NCBI GenBank assembly: GCA_036522155.1
Contig: DATDGI010000390.1
Span: 1 to 45,212, forward strand
DNA from: UBA9676 sp036522155
GTDB lineage: Bacteria > Actinomycetota > Actinomycetes > Streptosporangiales > Streptosporangiaceae
Reading direction: 5' to 3'
DNA length: 45,212 nucleotides
Shown in pieces: positions 37,996 through 45,212 of this stretch. Position 1 is the first letter of the stretch, and each line of letters starts with the position of its first letter. The position numbers were made by a program, and so were the translations under genes. The notes under the pieces are model-generated. The model did not search any database and was not told where the DNA came from. It saw nothing but the letters and a program-made list of their open reading frames with translations.

Positions 37996-38463
37996 TCAGG
38001 CGCTGTCGCGACGGTTGTGCTGTGGCGGTTCGAGCGCCTGGGCCATCCGGCCGAGATCGACCAGGAGCCTGGCCGCGCGCTGCGGCGGCAGGGCGCCGGT
38101 CATGCGCTGTTCGATGGCGATGACCGCGGCGCGGGCCACGGCGAGCCGCTGCTGGCCGGCGGCAGTCAGGCGGGCAGGCAGGGCGCGGCCGTGCGGCGCC
38201 TGCGGCGGGCGGGTCACCAGCCCGCTGCTGGCGAGCCCGCGCAGCACCACATTCATCGACTGGCGGGTGACGAACGCGCCCCGGGCGAGCTCGGCGTTGG
38301 ACAGGCCGGGGCTCTGGTCGAGGAGCTCCAGGCAGACGTACTGCGCCACGGTGAGGCCGTGGCCGCGCAGCGCGGTGTCCATCGCCGCGCGCAGCGCCGC
38401 CTGCGCGCGCTTCAGCTCGTACCCCACCCGCCTGCTCAGCCCCGCCTCCTGCCCCGCATGCAT
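37996..38463 (-). CDS. MarR-family transcriptional regulator
   Basis: 155-residue winged-helix regulator. It includes GYELKRAQAALRAAMDTALR, the HTH LSNAELARGAFVTRQSMNVV, and wing VTRPPQAPHGRALPARLTAA. ATG 38463 is inside the first TGTCA/TGACA palindrome, so binding there would block its own transcription. The gene diverges from a VOC gene, with mirror-image operators between them. Confidence 0.9.
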   Translation of the reverse strand: MHAGQEAGLSRRVGYELKRAQAALRAAMDTALRGHGLTVAQYVCLELLDQSPGLSNAELARGAFVTRQSMNVVLRGLASSGLVTRPPQAPHGRALPARLTAAGQQRLAVARAAVIAIEQRMTGALPPQRAARLLVDLGRMAQALEPPQHNRRDSA

Positions 38464-38524
38464 GTCAGGAGTTTGACATATATTCCGCGGAGCCGCTAGC
38501 CTGAGTGATGTCAAAGTCCTGACA
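38463..38524. promoter_or_regulatory. Mirror-image pair of TGTCA-N6-TGACA operators
   Basis: TGTCAGGAGTTTGACA (38463-38478) and TGTCAAAGTCCTGACA (38509-38524) are each palindromic with 6-base centres, and together they are inverted copies of one another with a single mismatch. They flank the 30-base core shared by the divergent MarR and VOC promoters. Confidence 0.7.
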
Positions 38525-38536
38525 TAGGAGGCAGCC

Positions 38537-38905
38537 ATGGCCGTCACCGGGCCAGACTTCATCGCCCTGCAGGCGCGCGACCTGCAGGCCGCCGCCGCGT
38601 TCTACGAGACCCAGCTCGGCCTGCGGCGCGCCCCGGTCTCACCGCCGGGCGCCGTCGTGTTCGCCACCACCCCGATCCCGTTCGCCGTCCGCGAGCCGCT
38701 CCCAGGGGTGAACCTGGACGCGGCCGGGCGTCCCGGCACCGGGGTCGCGCTATGGCTCAAGTCCGACGACGCGCAGGCGCTGCGCGACGAGCTGGCCGCC
38801 GCCGGCGTGCCGATCGTCGCCGCACCAGCCCACGGGCCGTTCGGCCGGCAGTTCGCCTTCGCCGACCCCGAAGGGTACGTCATCACCGTCCACGACCAGG
38901 CATGA
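38537..38905 (+). CDS. VOC-superfamily (glyoxalase-like) protein
   Basis: 122 residues, two-module VOC protein: FIALQARDLQAAAAFYETQL at the N-terminus and GPFGRQFAFADPEGYVITVH at the C-terminus. AGGAGG precedes the ATG by 8 bases and a MarR operator ends 12 bases before it. Divergent MarR plus small VOC proteins often handle reactive electrophiles; the compound is unknown. Confidence 0.88.
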   Translation: MAVTGPDFIALQARDLQAAAAFYETQLGLRRAPVSPPGAVVFATTPIPFAVREPLPGVNLDAAGRPGTGVALWLKSDDAQALRDELAAAGVPIVAAPAHGPFGRQFAFADPEGYVITVHDQA

Positions 38906-38934
38906 CATCGCCACGCACAAAGGGGGCGTGACCC

Positions 38935-39189
38935 ATGGCCGCCATCACGATCACCCCGCGGGGGCCGTTCTCGCTCGCCGCCAGCGGCGCTTTCCTGGAA
39001 GACTTCGCGCCGGCCCGCTACCCGGGCCACGCAGCCGGCGGCGCGATCCGCCTCGCCTTCCCCGCCGACGACGGCGTCTCGGCCGCCGGCGCCGCGGTAC
39101 GCCAAGCCGCCGACGGCATCGTGCACGCCGACATCACCGGCGACACCGGCCCCGCCGCCGCGGCTGCCCAGCTGGCCCTTCCCAGATGA
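38935..39189 (+). pseudogene. N-terminal fragment of a DNA-3-methyladenine glycosylase II-like gene
   Basis: 84 residues. ITITPRGPFSLAASGAFLED and GGAIRLAFPADD with VHADITGD match the beta-rich N-terminal domain of actinobacterial AlkA-like glycosylases (usually about 200 residues). The HhH-GPD catalytic domain is absent: after AAAQLALPR a TGA stops translation and unrelated sequence follows. It is probably a truncated remnant. It lies 29 bases after the VOC gene on the same strand. Confidence 0.6.
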
Positions 39190-39361
39190 GATAAGGCCGA
39201 TCCTTGATTTGCAGCCCGCACAGACACCACCCGATCTGGTCACCGTCGCAGTCATCATGCGGCCGCCGCTGACGGCGGCGGACGACAATGGCCACGTGGC
39301 CGCAGCCGGCGGGACACCTTGCCGGACGGTGCCCGTCTGCGAGTTCTTACTGGAGCGAGCT

Positions 39362-39934
39362 ATGAGTGATCTGACCGTCCCGAGCCGCCTTCCCGCTGGC
39401 GCGACGGGGGAAGGCGACGGGATAATGATCGGGCGCGGGCCGGTCCGCGTCGATGCCTTTATCGACTTCCTCTGCCCGTTCTGCCGGCGGTTTGAGCTAG
39501 CGGCAGGGCCGACGCTTTCCGGCCTGGTCTCCGGCGAGCAGGTCAGCCTGGTCTACCATCCCATGAATTTCCTGGATAAGGCGTCGACGACGAACTACTC
39601 CACGCGCGCGGCCGCGGCGTCGGGCTGCGCCGCTGACCAGGGACGGTTCGCCGAGTACGCGCACGCGCTGTTCGTCAGCCAGCCCCCCGAGGGCGGGCCC
39701 GGGCTGAGCGATGCTGAGCTGGCCGGCCTGGGCCGGGCCGTGGGGCTGGACGGCGCGGCGTTCACCACGTGCGTGTCTGATGCACCGTATCTGGACTGGC
39801 CGCCGTATGTGACCGCGCGCGCCGCCGCGCTGGGAGTGGACGCGACGCCGACCGTCCTGGTCGCAGGCGCGCTCGTCAGGCCCGAGGCCGGGCCGATCAG
39901 TGTCGCGGTCGCTGCGGGAGGCGGCGGGCGCTGA
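39362..39934 (+). CDS. DsbA-family thioredoxin-fold protein
   Basis: 190 residues with thioredoxin fold and DsbA-like helical insert. RVDAFIDFLCPFCRRFELAA holds the CPFC redox pair (about residues 41-44), SLVYHPMNFLDKASTTNYST the region before the insert, and GVDATPTVLVAG the cis-Pro strand. No signal peptide is found, so it is likely cytoplasmic, unlike periplasmic DsbA. ATG 39362 is chosen because similarity begins there; GGAG lies just upstream. The gene stands alone. Confidence 0.88.
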   Translation: MSDLTVPSRLPAGATGEGDGIMIGRGPVRVDAFIDFLCPFCRRFELAAGPTLSGLVSGEQVSLVYHPMNFLDKASTTNYSTRAAAASGCAADQGRFAEYAHALFVSQPPEGGPGLSDAELAGLGRAVGLDGAAFTTCVSDAPYLDWPPYVTARAAALGVDATPTVLVAGALVRPEAGPISVAVAAGGGGR

Positions 39935-40057
39935 GGCTGGCTTCGCTGATCATGGCCCGCACAGCCTACCGTTTTGGCGTTAGACGGGTGATCCGATCAA
40001 GTGCCGGGTGTGCTGGGCCGGTCTCGGTGATCTCATGGTGTCGGCTCGCCGAACCAC

Positions 40058-40087
40058 CGGGCCGCGTCCCCCCGGGGGCACGGCCCG
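40058..40087. terminator. GC-rich hairpin after the HxlR gene
   Basis: CGGGCCG (40058-40064) pairs with CGGCCCG (40081-40087), and inner C-run with G-run (40068-40078). It lies 14 bases after the minus-strand HxlR stop. Confidence 0.45.
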
Positions 40088-40100
40088 CCCGGGCTGCCGG

Positions 40101-40532
40101 TTACACGAAGTGCACCTGGGTGTGATCTGGCTCGTGGTCAACGAGCTGATCGCAGGTGGGGCAGTACCAGCGGACCTCGATGGGAGTGCCGCAGGCGAGG
40201 TGACGCGGGGAGTCGGCCTGGTCGGTGTGCCTGCTCCCCCAGTGGGCGAGCAGGCGGAGCGCCCCGGCGAGTTCGGTGCCTTCGGCGGTGAGCTGGTAGG
40301 CGGCACGGGGCGGCCGCTGGGAGTAGGGCCGGGCCACCAGCAGCCCATCGCGTTCAAGCCGCTTGAGGCGGTCGGACAAGATGTTCGCGGCGATGCCCGG
40401 GATCTGGCTGAGCAGGTCGTTGAACCGGTGCGGCCCGGGCAGCAGTGCCTCCACCACCAGCAGCGTCCACCGGTCGCCGACTCTGGCCAGTGCCGCGGCG
40501 AGCGGTGAGGAGCCGTGCTCGGGTTCAGCCAT
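40101..40532 (-). CDS. HxlR-family transcriptional regulator with C-terminal Cys pairs
   Basis: 143 residues. The wHTH has ALARVGDRWTLLVVEALLPG then RFNDLLSQIPGIAANILSDR-LKRLERDGLL, classical HxlR. After RAAYQLTAEG an extra tail contains ACGTP and WYCPTCDQLV, a possible zinc ribbon or redox sensor not present in minimal HxlR proteins (about 110 residues). It diverges from the HtrA-like protease over a promoter carrying a symmetric site. The start has no strong ribosome site, and TACGAT lies 6 bases upstream, so it may be leaderless. Confidence 0.88.
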   Translation of the reverse strand: MAEPEHGSSPLAAALARVGDRWTLLVVEALLPGPHRFNDLLSQIPGIAANILSDRLKRLERDGLLVARPYSQRPPRAAYQLTAEGTELAGALRLLAHWGSRHTDQADSPRHLACGTPIEVRWYCPTCDQLVDHEPDHTQVHFV

Positions 40533-40550
40533 GGGCGAATCGTAGCCCGG

Positions 40551-40589
40551 TTGACACTCCGATAGTTGATAGTAGATTGCAAGTTACTA
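40551..40589 (+). promoter_or_regulatory. Promoter with overlapping operator before the HtrA-like gene
   Basis: TTGACA (40551-40556), 16-base spacer, TAGATT (40573-40578). An inverted repeat TAGTA (40570-40574) N10 TACTA (40585-40589) covers the -10, as a repressor site for the divergent HxlR protein would. Confidence 0.55.
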
Positions 40590-40607
40590 CTTACTGGAGT
40601 GGCGACG

Positions 40608-41510
40608 ATGACGATCCTCGATGAGATCGGAGCAAGCATCAGGCAACTGGCGGAGGGTGCCGGGGCCTCGGTGGTGGGCATCGGGCAACGGTGGGGGGCC
40701 GGCTCGGGCATCGTGCTCGGGGAGGGCCAGGTGCTGACCAACGCGCACAACGTGCGCGGCGATCAGGTGACGGTCACGTTCGCCGACGGGCGCACCGCGG
40801 AGGGGAGCGTCGCCGGGCACGACATCGACGGCGACCTGGCCGTCATCACCGTCGACACCGGCGAGACTCCCGCGCTGCCATGGGCCAGCAGCGCATCAGT
40901 GGAGATCGGCAAGCCGCTGTTCGCCCTGGCCAACCCGGGCGGACGCGGGCTGCGAGTGACGTTCGGGTTCGTCTCCGGCATCGAGCGGACTTTCCGCGGC
41001 CCCCGCGGCCGGCGCATCACCGGCAGCCTCGAGCACACCGCCCCGCTACTGCCCGGCTCCTCCGGCGGCCCGGTCCTGAACGCCGACGGGCAACTGCTCG
41101 GGATCAACACAAACCGCCTCGGTGAAGGCTTCTACCTTGCCATCCCCGCCGACGAGACACTGCGAGACCGCGCCGATACGCTCGCCCGCGGAGAGACCGC
41201 GACAGCGCCACGGCTGGGCGTCGCCATCGCCCCGGGTCACGTGGCCAGGCGACTGCGCCGCGCCGTCGGCCTCCCCGACACCGACGGCCTGCTCATCCGC
41301 GAGGTCGCAGAAGCCAGCCCCGCCGCCCGCGCCGGCCTCGCCCCGGGCGACCTGATCGTGGCGGCCGCGGGTCGGCCGGCCCGCACACCCGATGACCTGT
41401 TCGACGCGCTCGCGGCGGCACGCGGCGGCACCCTCGAACTCAACGTCGTGCGCGGTACCGACGAGCGGACCCTCCAGGTCACCTTCACCGAGCCAGACCA
41501 GAACGCGTAG
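40608..41510 (+). CDS. HtrA/DegP-like serine protease with PDZ domain, no export signal
   Basis: 300 residues. Trypsin-like triad: His in VLTNAHNVRG (about 47), Asp in DIDGDLAVI (about 79) and Ser in LLPGSSGGPVLNADGQ (about 153). A PDZ domain (about 205-295) contains GLLIREVAEASPAARAGLAP-GDLIVAA. Unlike most HtrA proteins there is neither signal peptide nor membrane anchor, so a cytoplasmic location is expected. ATG 40608 is used (GGAG 9 bases upstream); the frame is open to 40566. A sigma-A-like promoter with an HxlR-type operator stands directly upstream. Confidence 0.88.
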   Translation: MTILDEIGASIRQLAEGAGASVVGIGQRWGAGSGIVLGEGQVLTNAHNVRGDQVTVTFADGRTAEGSVAGHDIDGDLAVITVDTGETPALPWASSASVEIGKPLFALANPGGRGLRVTFGFVSGIERTFRGPRGRRITGSLEHTAPLLPGSSGGPVLNADGQLLGINTNRLGEGFYLAIPADETLRDRADTLARGETATAPRLGVAIAPGHVARRLRRAVGLPDTDGLLIREVAEASPAARAGLAPGDLIVAAAGRPARTPDDLFDALAAARGGTLELNVVRGTDERTLQVTFTEPDQNA

Positions 41511-41772
41511 GCGTCCCCAGCCCCACCTGCCTGCGTGAGTACGGACTGCGCACGGGTGATCATGTCGGAGGCGCCGCGGCCGGCCGTGCGCGCAGACGCG
41601 GCCGCCGCGCGCGGACATCAACGGCCCAATGCGCGGTCAGTCCAGGCAACGCCCCGGGCTCGATGAGTCCACCCTCCGGGCACCCGCCGGAAGGCTGCCG
41701 CTACCTTGCGCGCCGACGGAGCTGACGGCGTGGCTGCTACTCCGGGCAGACCCTGGTTAGCTGCGCGTGGTG
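41511..41772. other. Non-coding gap
   Basis: No gene or convincing hairpin was found between the protease and the ribbon-helix-helix gene. Confidence 0.4.
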
Positions 41773-41943
41773 CTATTGGGCCTGGCGCAGTCCTTGTTCG
41801 GCGTATTCGGCTAGAAGCTCGTTCAGTGAGACGTCGCGCCGTCCGGCCTCGACCGCGAGCCGCTCAGCAAGATCACTCGGAAGAACGATCGTGCGGCGCA
41901 CGTTATCGTCGCGCTCCCAGCTCTCATCACCCAACTCAGGCAA
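41773..41943 (-). CDS. Ribbon-helix-helix (CopG/Arc-like) small DNA-binding protein
   Basis: 56 residues from TTG 41943, with GAGGAGGGG just upstream. After an acidic N-terminus (PELGDESWERDD) the sequence NVRRTIVLPSDLAERLAVEA then VSLNELLAEYAEQGLRQA is a canonical ribbon-helix-helix: the RRTIVLP strand contacts DNA, and two helices follow. Such proteins serve as antitoxins or small repressors. No toxin ORF is seen beside it, so it is an orphan, or its partner was lost. It is shorter than common ORF cut-offs and easily missed. Confidence 0.7.
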   Translation of the reverse strand: MPELGDESWERDDNVRRTIVLPSDLAERLAVEAGRRDVSLNELLAEYAEQGLRQAQ

Positions 41944-42178
41944 GACCCCTCCTCTCCGGCGCTACCGCTCCGGCGAGTGCGCCAGATGCGGCAGTTATGG
42001 CAGGGCTCCTTACTGGCCGACCCGGCATCGGCTACCGCGCCCGAGTCGGCTCGCCCTGATAAGGAAATGACGCAGTCGAGTCAGTCAGGCGATCACCGCG
42101 GCCATCGAACTTCGATCGAACATGCCAAGCAACGCATGAGTAGAGAGAGCCGCTTCAAGATCAAGATGTACTCTGACC

Positions 42179-42256
42179 TGGTCGGGATGGCCGGATTCGA
42201 ACCGGCGGCCTCCTGCTCCCAAAGCAGGCGCGCTAACCAAGCTGCGCCACATCCCG
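42179..42256 (-). tRNA. tRNA-Pro (anticodon TGG)
   Basis: Minus strand: acceptor CGGGATG pairs with CATCCCG; D arm GGCGCAGCTTGGTTAGCGC; anticodon arm CCTGC TTTGGGA GCAGG with anticodon TGG; T arm GCCGG TTCGAAT CCGGC; discriminator A and encoded CCA (42181-42179). All stems pair fully. Confidence 0.95.
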
Positions 42257-42419
42257 TGCAGCAGAACCGAAGCTTACCGTGCTGGGCATGGGCCGTTGCG
42301 ACGTCAGGTGCGGGCTGACCGGTGGACGGGAGGGCCCTCTGCCGCCCGCCGGCCTGGTCCGGAGCCGGTACGCTGTCCGTGCACATGCCGGCGCGGGGAA
42401 CGCCGACCTTGCCGGACTC

Positions 42420-42490
42420 GCGGGCGTAGCTCAATGGCAGAGCCCCAGCCTTCCAAGCTGGTCATGAGGGTTCGATTCCCTTCGCCCGCT
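42420..42490 (+). tRNA. tRNA-Gly (anticodon TCC), integration target of the adjacent element
   Basis: Acceptor GCGGGCG/CGCCCGC; D arm GCTCAATGGCAGAGC; anticodon arm CCAGC CTTCCAA GCTGG with anticodon TCC; T arm GAGGG TTCGATT CCCTT (one G-T pair); discriminator T; no encoded CCA. Its 3' end faces the integrase gene 107 bases away, the classical layout of an element inserted at a tRNA gene. Confidence 0.93.
42462..42490 (+). mobile_element. Probable attachment site at the 3' end of tRNA-Gly
   Basis: The tRNA 3' half (T arm and acceptor) is the usual crossover region for tyrosine integrases of this type. The other att copy would lie beyond the right end of the window, so the core cannot be delimited here. 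Confidence 0.45.
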
Positions 42491-42565
42491 CCCGGCCAAA
42501 AACCCCAGGTCACAAGGCCAATCACCGTCGAGCCGGTCGGCTCCGGCCAGCTCGCGGACCATCCT

Positions 42566-42585
42566 CGTGCCACATACGTGCCACA
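42566..42585. repeat. Direct repeat CGTGCCACA x2 beside the integrase
   Basis: CGTGCCACA at 42566-42574 and 42577-42585, 11-base period, between the tRNA and the int stop. This helical-phase repeat is typical of integrase arm-binding sites next to att. Confidence 0.5.
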
Positions 42586-42596
42586 CAGACACCGGA

Positions 42597-43760
42597 TCAT
42601 GCATTCTCGCGTGGCTCCGTCACATCGTCGGGCGTAGCCATGCGGACGTGCCGGGCCAGGTCGCCAAGCGCCTCCGCGATCGCCTGATCACGGTCTCGCG
42701 TCGCGTGCTGGTAGATGAGCGCGGCACGGGTGCTGGAATGCCCGAGCCGGGCCATGAGCTCCTTGAGGCTCGCGCCAGTAGCGGCTGCGAGAGTGCCGCC
42801 CGTGTGCCGGAGATCATGAAAATGCAGGTCAGAGACACTCGCCTTCTGGCACGCCTTGACCCATATCCGCCGGAAGTTGGACCGCCGTAGGCGGGCACCC
42901 TTGGGGCCGACAAAAACAAGACCTCGCTCCCCCGGTTCAGCGAACCGCTCCATGTGCCAGCGAGCCTCAGGCACGAGATCGGACGGAAAGGCCACGGTCC
43001 GACGGCCCGCGCGTGACTTCGGCGTCTCAGGCTGCAACACGCCCGTGTCGAGCTGCGCAGTCGTCTCAACAATCCGAATCTGACACGCCTCCAGGTCGAT
43101 GTTGTTGCGCCGCAAAGCGACGAGTTCACCCCAACGAAGGCTTGTGAAGATTGCAAGCAGTACCAGCGCCCGGTACCGCACCGGAATCGCTTTGGCGATC
43201 TCGAACACCACAGGAAGTGAGATCGTCTGCCGCTCCGGCGACTCCTCCTTGCCGCCCGTCTCAATGCGGCACGGGTTACGTCGTACGAGCCGGTCATTAA
43301 CAGCAGTCGTGAAGATGGCATGAAGGAGGCGGTACGCCTTGGCGACGACGACGGGCCCGAATGGCCGCTTGGCGGTCGGCCCGGCCTGGAGGCGTTCCTT
43401 ACGCCAATGACGAATGGCTGCCTCATCAATGTCGCCGATACTGACATTGCCGAAAGCCGCAAGGAGGTGATTTCGCAGAAGGCCACGATACAGCTCCTCG
43501 GTGCGCACCTTGAGGACGCGATCAGCGATCCACTGCTCTGCGTACTCCCCGAACATCACCCGTGCCGCGTCTGGATCGATCCAGTCGCCACTCCTGATCT
43601 CAGCCTCTTTGAAGGTCAGCCAACTAGAGGCATCCGACTTGCGGACGAACGTATGAGGGGCAGAGCGCATCTTGCCGTCAGGTCCGCGGTACCTCGCCTG
43701 ATAACGGCCCGAGGGCAGCTTGCGGAGGTTGCCGAAATGCCGACTCTTCTGGCCCGGCAC
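42597..43760 (-). CDS. int: Tyrosine recombinase/integrase of an integrative element
   Basis: 387 residues. N-terminal AP2-like DNA-binding region (FGNLRKLPSGRYQARYRGPD), SAM-like core-binding domain (about 70-160), catalytic domain with Arg in FTSLRWGELVALRR, HxxR in LHFHDLRHTGGTLAAATG, His in LGHSSTRAALIYQHATR and the nucleophile Tyr in the same stretch. GTG 43760 is chosen over GTG 43790: GGGGGAGGG lies 7 bases before it and it overlaps the xis stop (TAGTG). It would insert and, with Xis, excise the element at tRNA-Gly. Confidence 0.93.
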   Translation of the reverse strand: MPGQKSRHFGNLRKLPSGRYQARYRGPDGKMRSAPHTFVRKSDASSWLTFKEAEIRSGDWIDPDAARVMFGEYAEQWIADRVLKVRTEELYRGLLRNHLLAAFGNVSIGDIDEAAIRHWRKERLQAGPTAKRPFGPVVVAKAYRLLHAIFTTAVNDRLVRRNPCRIETGGKEESPERQTISLPVVFEIAKAIPVRYRALVLLAIFTSLRWGELVALRRNNIDLEACQIRIVETTAQLDTGVLQPETPKSRAGRRTVAFPSDLVPEARWHMERFAEPGERGLVFVGPKGARLRRSNFRRIWVKACQKASVSDLHFHDLRHTGGTLAAATGASLKELMARLGHSSTRAALIYQHATRDRDQAIAEALGDLARHVRMATPDDVTEPRENA

Positions 43761-43996
43761 TACGCAGCCCTCCCCCGTGGGCGCCGACACGCAGCAATCG
43801 GTTCCACCGTCCCAGCCTGGATGAACTCGCGCACCACCGACTCAGGGATACGAACATGCCGGCACACGCGAACAAACAGGATGCGCCGCTCGGAGATGAG
43901 ACGACGCGGAAAGCGTTCGGTTGTGCCTAGCAGCTCGGCTGCCTCGGCTACGGTCAGCAGCCGTTCCACCTCGGCGACCGGAGACCTGGCCATCAT
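43760..43996 (-). CDS. xis: Excisionase-like helix-turn-helix protein
   Basis: 78 residues of the MerR-like/excisionase type: RLLTVAEAAELLGTTERFPR then LISERRILFVRVCRHVRIPE and SVVREFIQAGTV, the usual wHTH layout (usual motif LxVxEAAELLGxS). It directs excision with Int. The ATG overlaps the rep stop (ATGA); its stop overlaps int. The rep-xis-int order is that of pSAM2-like actinomycete elements. Confidence 0.85.
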   Translation of the reverse strand: MMARSPVAEVERLLTVAEAAELLGTTERFPRRLISERRILFVRVCRHVRIPESVVREFIQAGTVEPIAACRRPRGRAA

Positions 43997-45212
43997 GCCG
44001 CCGTCCCAGTTGCCGGAAGTTCGGCGGTGAGGGCGTCCCTGGCCCGGTGTCTAGCTTCGGTAAGGGCGTTTTGCCAGCGGAGTCGGTCGGCGACGGCGTG
44101 CAGGAGGCGCCTGCCGGGTGGCAGGTAGTCCTCGTCCTCGGGCTGGACCGGCTCCCATCGGTAGGTGGCGGTGTCAGTTGCCGAAAGACCGAGCATCTGG
44201 GTCAGCCAGGCCTTGCGGTCGCCGCGGTGGTCGGCGAGGGTCTTGCCCGACCACTTGCGCGAGACGAGTACCCGCCGCCCGGCGTAGCCGAGGTGGTCGC
44301 GGCGGTGGGCTTTGCCTTTGCACTGACCGGGGATCAGGCCGGGCCGGGGGTTGCGGGGCTGGATGCCGTAGCGCAGCCAGTTCGCGCACGGGGGGGAGCA
44401 CGGCTCGTAGCGCAGCGCCTCGGCGAGCCGGTCCACGTGCTCGCGCTGGGCATCAGTCTCGGCCTGGTAGCGGTCGCCGAGCTGCTTGGTCAGGTACTTG
44501 GTGAGGTAGCCGATACATCGCGCTGAGTCCCGTGATCCGGCGAGCACGCCTTGGGCGTCGAACTTGGCCCCGAACCGGGCCACATGCAGCGGGCCGCCCT
44601 GGTCGGGGATGGCGTCCAGCGCGTCATCCCAGGCGGTCAGCAGCTCCCCGGTCTCCGGGTCGACGTAGCGGCCCGATGCCTCGTGCCACACCGGCAGCCG
44701 GTCGCCTTCGAGCCGGACATGATCTGTCGATGGCCACCAGACCTGGTGGTAGGTGGCGGCGATGATCTGCCGCAGCTCGGCGCGGGAGATGGTGCCGCGC
44801 ATGGCGATGTGCACGTGCGGGGCGAGGCGCTTTTGCGGCTCGACGGTGGCGAAGTACTGCACGTCGTAGCCGAGGACGCGGCGGAGGTTCTGGATGAACC
44901 GGTCGAACAGGGCGGCGAAGTGCAGCGCGTCCCGTGCGGCCCGCTGGTAGTCATAAGCGGCCGGGATGGGTGGGGTGCCGTCCTCCCCCACTTTGCCGTA
45001 GCTGGGGCAGGTGAGGGTGAGGAACATCGAGGGGCGGAAGGTCTTGCCATCGGGCGCGGTGTAGGTCTTGCCGATGGTGTGGGGGCTGATCTTGCGACGT
45101 GGCAGGTCGGGGGCGTCTTGGCGGCGGCGGGTGGACCGCTGGCGGCGCGGCCGCGGTTGCCCTGGGTCGGCTTTGCCGCGTAGCCCGGAGCGCGTGATTT
45201 CCTGGTCGAGGT
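43993..45212 (-). CDS. RepSA-like replication initiator of an actinomycete integrative element (5' end off the window)
   Basis: At least 406 codons; the frame runs to the right edge, beyond the first internal ATG (45027). Upstream, in frame, KISPHTIGKTYTAPDGKTFR precedes PSMFLTLTCPSYGKVGEDG, showing that the start lies outside. APHVHIAMRGTISRAELRQI contains an HxH pair like that of rolling-circle initiators, then VARFGAKFDAQGVLAGSRDS and ARCIGYLTKYLTKQLGDRYQ. The cysteines CSPPCANWLRYGIQP are characteristic of RepSA-type proteins. It would start rolling-circle replication of the excised circle. Confidence 0.87.
   Translation of the reverse strand, partial: LDQEITRSGLRGKADPGQPRPRRQRSTRRRQDAPDLPRRKISPHTIGKTYTAPDGKTFRPSMFLTLTCPSYGKVGEDGTPPIPAAYDYQRAARDALHFAALFDRFIQNLRRVLGYDVQYFATVEPQKRLAPHVHIAMRGTISRAELRQIIAATYHQVWWPSTDHVRLEGDRLPVWHEASGRYVDPETGELLTAWDDALDAIPDQGGPLHVARFGAKFDAQGVLAGSRDSARCIGYLTKYLTKQLGDRYQAETDAQREHVDRLAEALRYEPCSPPCANWLRYGIQPRNPRPGLIPGQCKGKAHRRDHLGYAGRRVLVSRKWSGKTLADHRGDRKAWLTQMLGLSATDTATYRWEPVQPEDEDYLPPGRRLLHAVADRLRWQNALTEARHRARDALTAELPATGTAA

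Noticed and set aside
1..45212. CRISPR arrays, rRNA genes, insertion-sequence transposases
   Set aside because: No regularly spaced repeats, no rRNA-like stretch and no transposase motif were found on either strand.

Overview
The window reads as chromosomal DNA of a high-GC actinomycete. The base composition is strongly GC-rich with G/C at third codon positions. GTG and ATG starts are mixed, several genes appear to lack leaders, and gene families such as DUF4232 lipoproteins, SigE-type sigma factors, Acg nitroreductases, DosR-type boxes and a RepSA/Xis/Int element are typical of that phylum. No species can be named from the sequence alone.

1-7000 looks like a hypoxia/redox island. It begins with the 3' end of a GAPDH gene that carries an in-frame stop just after WYDNEWG. 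A sulfide module follows (SQR-like flavoprotein, single-cysteine DsrC/TusE-like protein, DsrE2-like protein), then two universal stress proteins, carbamate kinase and an Acg-type nitroreductase. At least four sites resemble DosR/DevR boxes (GGGAC-N4-GTCCC type) upstream of these genes, so I infer one dormancy-type regulon. Fragments of a TreT-like glycosyltransferase lie inside it.

7000-18400 holds small regulator/effector pairs: an MFS exporter with MarR and twin operators; a membrane protein; a DUF4232 lipoprotein; AraC with a VOC protein; TetR with a palindromic operator before a VOC / LysA-like decarboxylase / APC permease operon; and a SigE-family sigma factor overlapping a membrane-anchored partner.

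18400-36600 is the most interesting part, a regulon of about 18 kb that I read as a locus for galactosamine-rich glycans. A secreted GH114 (endo-alpha-1,4-polygalactosaminidase family) lipoprotein would cut the polymer. An ABC importer (two permeases, binding lipoprotein, distant MsmK-like ATPase) would take up fragments, and two GH4 enzymes, one with the alpha-galactosidase-type CHSV motif, would trim them. An AgaS-like SIS protein, a LacC-like kinase and a GatY-like aldolase would send galactosamine 6-phosphate through tagatose phosphates, under a DeoR/AgaR-like repressor. A PfkB kinase, a DHDPS-family aldolase, a luciferase-like oxidoreductase and a lone molybdopterin subunit may form side branches. 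A 118-119 bp bidirectional promoter cassette occurs twice, 13 kb apart, firing outward into lacC/ABC genes and agaS/GH114. The second copy is fused to a relic of an ABC permease C-terminus, which overlaps the GH114 start by ATGA.

36600-42000 is mixed accessory DNA: patatin-like protein with a 19-codon upstream ORF, divergent MarR/VOC with mirror-image operators, a truncated DNA glycosylase gene, a DsbA-like protein, HxlR divergent from a cytoplasmic HtrA-like protease, and a 56-residue ribbon-helix-helix protein.

42179-45212 has tRNA-Pro(TGG), then tRNA-Gly(TCC), beside which sits the int-xis-rep end of an actinomycete integrative element that runs off the right edge.
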